From the NCBI GenBank assembly GCA_902785355.1, contig CACZYF010000035.1, positions 1 to 34,865 on the forward strand: DNA of 34,865 nt, given 5' to 3'. A program made the position numbers and the translations under genes. Below the pieces are notes generated by a model. That model saw nothing but the letters and a program-made list of their open reading frames with translations, made no database searches and had not been told where the DNA came from. Shown one piece after another: positions 30,483-34,865 of this stretch; position 1 is the first letter of the stretch; each line of letters opens with the position of its first letter. This DNA comes from an uncultured Ruminococcus sp. (GTDB lineage Bacteria > Bacillota > Clostridia > Oscillospirales > Acutalibacteraceae).

Positions 30483-31034
30483 ATGAAAAAGGTATTACGA
30501 ACGTCATTGCGAGGAGGCGGGCTTGTCCGCCGAAGCGGCAATCTCAACCGATTATCAGCGATCATCCTAACGGCGGTCATGCTGTTCTCGATGATCCCGC
30601 TTACGGCGCTGACAGCCACGGCGGCTGAGACCGAGGTCGCGGAAACAGGCGCGGAGCCGACGTTCTCCGGTGTGGCGGTGCCCACCGACGGCGCGGGGCT
30701 GAAAACGCTCCTCGAGGCGGACGGCGATATCATGATCTCGCTGAACAAGGATATTTCCGCACGTATCGGAGAGAAGGGCGACAGAAACGCCGATTTTGTC
30801 GAGCATTGGTGTACGCTGGGCAAGGGTACCAAGGTGCTTGAGCTCAACGGGTATGACCTCACGCTGTACAATGACAGACAAGAATCCTCAAAAGCCATGT
30901 ATATGATCCGTGTTCCTTCCGGAGCAGAGCTGGTCATCAACGACAATAAGAACAGTGGTACATCAATTATAACGGATTACTTCAAAGTGGTACTCTATCA
31001 ACGACAAATTATCATAAAAATAAACACCATTTGA
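30483..31034 (+). CDS. 5' part of a frameshifted large dockerin protein gene
   Basis: 183 residues as read. The start follows AAGGAGG (30468-30474). The N-terminus is long and basic (KKVLRTSLRGGG) before a signal peptide core (LSAIILTAVMLFSMIPL), cut near residue 48. The mature part (VPTDGAGLKTLLEADGDIMI, VLELNGYDLTLYND, ELVINDNKNSG) is the start of a beta-helix domain whose continuation lies in another frame from about 30950. The last residues (YQRQIIIKINTI) do not fit the pattern and are probably out-of-frame. One base gained or lost between about 30950 and 31031 would join it to the following reading frame. Sequencing error, true mutation or recoding cannot be separated here. Confidence 0.75.
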   Translation: MKKVLRTSLRGGGLVRRSGNLNRLSAIILTAVMLFSMIPLTALTATAAETEVAETGAEPTFSGVAVPTDGAGLKTLLEADGDIMISLNKDISARIGEKGDRNADFVEHWCTLGKGTKVLELNGYDLTLYNDRQESSKAMYMIRVPSGAELVINDNKNSGTSIITDYFKVVLYQRQIIIKINTI

Positions 31035-34000
31035 TTGCGGTAACCGGCGGCAAGCTGACTGTTAACGGCGGTGTACTGGAAGCTGGTAGATCACAAAAGT
31101 TTTATGCAGGAGGTGATGCGAAATATTACTATCGCCAGATCAACGGTACTGCTATCATTATGAGCAGTGGTGAAGTACAGATCAACGGCGGCACGATAAT
31201 GGGACGCGGTTTTACTTCTGTCAGATATGACGAGATAAAAAAACGCGCAGCCGCTGTTGAAGCGACCGGCGGTGCTCTGACCATCTATGACGGCGAGTTT
31301 TGGGGCATGGGCTGCGCCGACGTTATGCAGATTAGTGACGAGGTCGATATCCGTGTCTACGGCGGTGAATATGATACCCATAAGCAAGATTATAAAATTG
31401 CAATGGGAACATATTATGATATGGGTATTACGGCTGATGATCCAGTTTCCACCTCCTACGGTAATATCGGTATTCCGGGGCGCGCGCTCTCTCTCGCCGT
31501 TGCCCAAAGCAAGACCGAGGTCTATAAGAATGGCACAGGTAAACTGACTTATGAGCAGGTACACGCGAACGAAACGCTCGAAACCTCAAAATATATCACC
31601 GTCAAGCCGGAAAAGAAACAGTCCTTTAGAACGGTGAGTCAGTTCCTCCCGAACGAGAACCGCTACGGTGAGCTGCCCATCGGTACGGTCTATGAATGGG
31701 ACAAGAGCTCGCCCCTGCGCTTTGTGGTCTACAACTCGCTCTATTATCCTTCCCAGCGCGACTATGATCAGGTCAATCAGCACGAGCACGGCGTGAAAGC
31801 CGGTCTGCGGCTGAGCTATGACGGAGAGAATTATGTTCATTCCGTGGCGGTGAACGAGAACGGTGAGATCGACCTGAACGATATGCCGCAGGTGAACAAG
31901 GACAAGCTGCAGGTCGGACAGACCTTCTATCTGCGCTGTTACGATATGGAGGTATGGTCGAACGGCACCGGAGAGCACGTGGTCAATCATGAGGACGGAA
32001 TGCTGACCAAGGTGAAGATCGTGGAGCCGGATATGTCAGCGCCCGAGCTCGATATCGCCTTTGACTGGTCGAATCCGCTCGATAACTCCCTCTTGTCGAT
32101 GGGCATGCTCAGCCCCGCGGGCGACTGCACCAAGGCGAACCTTGATAAATTGATACGCTCGGGTCGTATCAACAGCTACGTCGCGACCTTCTCGTTTTAT
32201 AATAACAAAGGAACATGGACGAGCCAAAGCTTTAACGATACGGTCAACAAGATCACCCGCGCCGATATGTACCGCGGTATCACCCGGGCGCGGTACATGG
32301 TCGACCTGTACAAGAACGGCGAGAGGCTCAGCCATCTGCAGTCGGACGGCGATATCGTCTGCTTCCCGAATATCACCGCCTCCGTCACGCCCGATTCGTC
32401 CCGCCGCGCGCTGATCGACGCTTCGGCCGCGAACAAGAAGATCACCCTCTCGTGTACCAACGCCAACAGCACCACGGGTATCTTCTGGGCAAAGGACGGC
32501 GCAAAGATCGCAAGCTCCGTAGGAAGCGCCACCTATACTGCCGACCTGAGCTCTTCCGGCGCCATCGGCTGGTACAGCGTAGGCTACACGATGGGCGGCA
32601 AGGACTATATCAGCGACGAGATGATCTATCTCGGTGTCAAGGCGGGCACCAGAACGCTGGGTATCACCGGTTCGGCGGCTACCTGCTCGATCAAGCAGGA
32701 CGGCAGTACTACCCCGACCCTGACAGCAAAGAGCTCCGGCACCGGCTGGGGTACGATCACCCGCTATAAATGGCAGAACGTGAGCTGGCCCGCGGATACA
32801 AAGCCGAATGTCAAATATAAAACTACAACAGGCAACACCATCACCATCGCAGAACTTTTCGGCGCACCGGGGCATGAAACGCAGTTTTTCACCGCGGGCA
32901 CATATAAATTCTCCGTAACCGCATACGACAACTACGACAACTCGGCAACCTCCGGCACTGTAACGATCAACGTCTCACGCCCGCCGCAGGGCATCGAGAT
33001 ACATGCTAACGTTGACGGCTATAACATGGACGTCAGCAACGGCTTTGTCGTAACCGCCCCCTTTAACACAGTCGATTTCGACTACCTGCTGACCCCGCAG
33101 AACAGCACCGGCAGCGCGAGTAATATCAGCTACTCCTCCTCCGATACCTCGGTAGCCGAGCCGGAGGGCGGCGGCAGCGTCTATGCGCGCAAGCCCGGCT
33201 CCGCAAACGTTACCGTGAAGTACGGCTCCTCGATCTCCGCCTCTGCCAAGCTGCTGGTATCGACGACGAAGTATGATCTGACGATCGATGAAAAGCTCCT
33301 GACTCCCAAGGCGGGCGAGACCGTCTACCGCGGCGCGCTGAGCGTACCGTCGAGCGCGAACTTCACCGCCGAGCTGGTCTGGAACTACGTCGGTCAGTAC
33401 AGCTCCAGCTCCCGTGAATTTACAGGCGATACCTTCGAGGGCAATCTCGTCTATTATCCGACCGTTCGTATCTACCCGAAGAATGGCGTCGTCTACCCTG
33501 TAGACATCAAGAAACCCAACGGCGCCTCGGGCAGAACGGATTATACCGTCGACCCCGATCGTTTCGAGATCACCATCAACGGCATGACCTACTACGGCGC
33601 GACCTACTGCGGACAGGATACCTTCTTTGACGCTGAGCCTGTCTCCTCTGGTGATAAGAGCTATGACTTCATCGACCTCGACATGGAGAGGAGCGAGAAG
33701 CTCATCGACTGGCGCGACGACTACCTCGACCGCGTGATGTTCAACCTCGATATCCCCAACGCGGGCTCTAAGAAGCAGAAGATCGACGACATAAGCTGGA
33801 TGCCGCTCTCGTCCGAGCAGGAGGGCGTGCTCTTCTTGGGCAACAGCGTGATGCACGTCACCGATATAAGCAGTATCAAGGACGACGATCCCGCGAACGA
33901 CAAGACCGAGGACTTCTCGACCTATCAGGCGGGCGAGATCTACCGTTATTCTATCCATATCAATAAGCAATTCAGCTACAGAAACGCCCACGGCGGACAG

Positions 34001-34567
34001 CTCTACTTCACCGAGAGCACGCAGGCGATGGAGCCCGAGCACAGAACACTGACCGATTCCAAGAGCGCGGACAGCGGCTATATCACGGCGTTTGTCTACT
34101 TCACACCGTCGGATATCACCTCCGGCGATGTCAGCGGCAGCGTGACGAGCTTCCTCACGGGAGCGGAGAAGGTCACGCTGGAGCTGATCCCCGAGGGCGA
34201 GAGCGAGGCAAAGTACAGCACCGAGGTTTACGGCAACAGCACGACCTATACACTCGGCGGCGTTCCCGAGGGAAAGTACACCCTGCGTGTCAGCAAGAAA
34301 AATCACGTCACCCGCGACTATGAGATCACCGTCAGCGGAGGAACCGTGACACAGGACGTCAAGATCCACCCGTTAGGTGACATCAACGGCGACGGAAAGG
34401 TCACGACTGTGGACTACGGTAGGACCAATTCGCACGCCCGCGGCAAAACGACGCTCACCGGCTACGAATTCAGGTGCGCCGATGTTACCAAGGATAATAA
34501 AGTCACCACCGCCGACGCGGGTAAGATCAACTCTCACGCGCGCGGGAAGAGCACTCTCTGGTCTTGA
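31031..34567 (+). CDS. Main part of a frameshifted giant dockerin protein
   Basis: The frame is open from 30950 and runs 1178 residues from a TTG at 31031, but no ribosome binding site precedes that codon, so this is the continuation of the gene starting at 30483. Order (residues of this part): beta-helix rungs (about 1-120: GGKLTVNGGVLEAG, GEVQINGGTIMG, GALTIYDGEFWG, DIRVYGGEYDT); a long strand-rich region; an Ig-like domain (about 448-535); a second Ig-like (about 570-650); a Big_2-like domain (about 657-745); more beta domains; a small carboxypeptidase-regulatory-type domain (about 1034-1113, GVPEGKYTLRVSKK); and a dockerin (1116-1178) with DINGDGKVTTVD and DVTKDNKVTTAD. It ends HARGKSTLWS, like the 21688 protein. 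Secreted; probably an adhesin or polysaccharide-binding surface protein. Confidence 0.88.
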   Translation: MIAVTGGKLTVNGGVLEAGRSQKFYAGGDAKYYYRQINGTAIIMSSGEVQINGGTIMGRGFTSVRYDEIKKRAAAVEATGGALTIYDGEFWGMGCADVMQISDEVDIRVYGGEYDTHKQDYKIAMGTYYDMGITADDPVSTSYGNIGIPGRALSLAVAQSKTEVYKNGTGKLTYEQVHANETLETSKYITVKPEKKQSFRTVSQFLPNENRYGELPIGTVYEWDKSSPLRFVVYNSLYYPSQRDYDQVNQHEHGVKAGLRLSYDGENYVHSVAVNENGEIDLNDMPQVNKDKLQVGQTFYLRCYDMEVWSNGTGEHVVNHEDGMLTKVKIVEPDMSAPELDIAFDWSNPLDNSLLSMGMLSPAGDCTKANLDKLIRSGRINSYVATFSFYNNKGTWTSQSFNDTVNKITRADMYRGITRARYMVDLYKNGERLSHLQSDGDIVCFPNITASVTPDSSRRALIDASAANKKITLSCTNANSTTGIFWAKDGAKIASSVGSATYTADLSSSGAIGWYSVGYTMGGKDYISDEMIYLGVKAGTRTLGITGSAATCSIKQDGSTTPTLTAKSSGTGWGTITRYKWQNVSWPADTKPNVKYKTTTGNTITIAELFGAPGHETQFFTAGTYKFSVTAYDNYDNSATSGTVTINVSRPPQGIEIHANVDGYNMDVSNGFVVTAPFNTVDFDYLLTPQNSTGSASNISYSSSDTSVAEPEGGGSVYARKPGSANVTVKYGSSISASAKLLVSTTKYDLTIDEKLLTPKAGETVYRGALSVPSSANFTAELVWNYVGQYSSSSREFTGDTFEGNLVYYPTVRIYPKNGVVYPVDIKKPNGASGRTDYTVDPDRFEITINGMTYYGATYCGQDTFFDAEPVSSGDKSYDFIDLDMERSEKLIDWRDDYLDRVMFNLDIPNAGSKKQKIDDISWMPLSSEQEGVLFLGNSVMHVTDISSIKDDDPANDKTEDFSTYQAGEIYRYSIHINKQFSYRNAHGGQLYFTESTQAMEPEHRTLTDSKSADSGYITAFVYFTPSDITSGDVSGSVTSFLTGAEKVTLELIPEGESEAKYSTEVYGNSTTYTLGGVPEGKYTLRVSKKNHVTRDYEITVSGGTVTQDVKIHPLGDINGDGKVTTVDYGRTNSHARGKTTLTGYEFRCADVTKDNKVTTADAGKINSHARGKSTLWS

Positions 34568-34598
34568 ACGATCATTTGAGCTTAACGGCATGATTATT

Positions 34599-34625
34599 GC
34601 GCCTCCCCGAGCGGGAGGCGCTTTT
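34599..34625 (+). terminator. Intrinsic terminator of the giant dockerin gene
   Basis: GCGCCTCCC (34599-34607) pairs with GGGAGGCGC (34613-34621), followed by TTTT. Confidence 0.85.
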
Positions 34626-34644
34626 GTCTGAAAGCACGATCAAT

Positions 34645-34670
34645 ATTGATAATCAATTCTGATTATCAAT
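34645..34670. repeat. AT-rich perfect palindrome, possible operator
   Basis: ATTGATAATCA (34645-34655), spacer ATTC, then TGATTATCAAT (34660-34670). A perfect 11-bp inverted repeat containing TGATAAT and ATTATCA half-sites, in front of a possible gene at the right edge. Confidence 0.55.
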
Positions 34671-34671
34671 C

Positions 34672-34714
34672 GGGCGGGATGAATCCGGCCGCTGCAATGA
34701 ATTCAGCCCCTACA
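34672..34714. repeat. REP-like intergenic element, copy 2
   Basis: GGCGGGATGAATCC followed by AATGAATTCAGCCCCTACA; the second part is identical to the element at 30391-30409. It looks like two degenerate tandem units. Confidence 0.55.
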
Positions 34715-34743
34715 GGATTCTGCGGCGCAAATATTGCCATCAA

Positions 34744-34865
34744 ATGAATGAATACCCATTTTCAACTTGTGTTGGTTTGTCAATGATGTGTTACACAAAT
34801 TCAAGAAAAGATGACCTCGCTGGTATTGAGGAAATGGTAAAGGAACTCGCGAGGGGATTTCCAAC
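34744..34865 (+). CDS. Possible 5' end of a gene running off the window
   Basis: An open frame from ATG 34744 (or 34783/34786) to the edge. The part from 34789 reads CYTNSRKDDLAGIEEMVKEL and looks protein-like. No ribosome binding site is visible and only about 40 residues are available, so this may be chance. No family recognised. Confidence 0.2.
   Translation, partial: MNEYPFSTCVGLSMMCYTNSRKDDLAGIEEMVKELARGFP

Noticed and set aside
31008-31024. Programmed -1 frameshift in the giant dockerin gene
   Set aside because: The shift needed is -1, but the A5 run is not a full slippery heptamer (the A-site codon would not re-pair) and no strong downstream structure was noticed; an indel is simpler.
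32975-34369. 464-residue minus-strand frame
   Set aside because: Antisense of the dockerin protein gene; composition rich in Ala, Arg, Val and Asp as usual for shadow frames.

Overview
The window looks like chromosomal DNA from a gut or rumen anaerobe of the Clostridia, most likely a Ruminococcus-like member of the Oscillospiraceae. The evidence is: several secreted proteins ending in dockerin modules (cellulosome-type sorting), a Cthe_2159-type carbohydrate-binding beta-helix protein, strong AGGAGG ribosome binding sites, Gram-positive style sigma-A promoters, lipoproteins, and fairly GC-rich coding DNA between AT-rich spacers. No rRNA, tRNA, CRISPR array, phage or transposase gene was seen.

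Layout. 1-2.4 kb: a partial, anchored Ala/Lys-rich exported protein (minus), a cyclophilin-like lipoprotein, and two small membrane proteins. 2.5-7.1 kb: a tight operon of two HypB-type GTPases, a 954-residue iron-sulfur/flavin oxidoreductase and HypA, with no hydrogenase genes in view. 7.2-10.2 kb, all minus: a CPBP membrane protease, a paralogue of the first gene with a near-identical promoter and leader, and a lipoprotein with an EndoU RNase domain coupled to a small downstream gene. 10.4-16.3 kb, all plus: a PAS-degenerate GGDEF-EAL protein and a 7TM GGDEF protein (a c-di-GMP pair), a PAP2 phosphatase, and a metallo-beta-lactamase fold fused to rubredoxin. 16.5-21.4 kb: the Cthe_2159-like protein, a hairpin-rich gene-free stretch, and a PcrA/UvrD helicase. 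21.7-28.8 kb: a dockerin protein, an orphan dockerin 3' remnant with its terminator, a YcxB-like membrane protein, a second dockerin protein, and an ABC-F ATPase whose stop codon overlaps that dockerin gene. 28.9-34.6 kb: a DUF1858 protein with a membrane-anchored EEP-fold hydrolase, then a very large dockerin protein that is frameshifted near its 5' end. The right edge holds a palindrome, a repeat and possibly the start of another gene.

How the genes fit together. Three full dockerin proteins and a fragment suggest surface-attached or cellulosomal carbohydrate or adhesion work; cohesins must lie elsewhere. The HypA/HypB/flavoprotein operon suggests nickel delivery to, or nickel-linked regulation of, an electron-transfer protein. 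The two c-di-GMP genes probably act on one signalling pool.

The observations I find most unusual are: the hyp operon with paired HypBs and no hydrogenase, whose first gene appears leaderless; the duplicated promoter and leader module with an apparent compensatory base pair; the EndoU lipoprotein pair; and a roughly 20-bp intergenic repeat that occurs six times at gene-unit boundaries.
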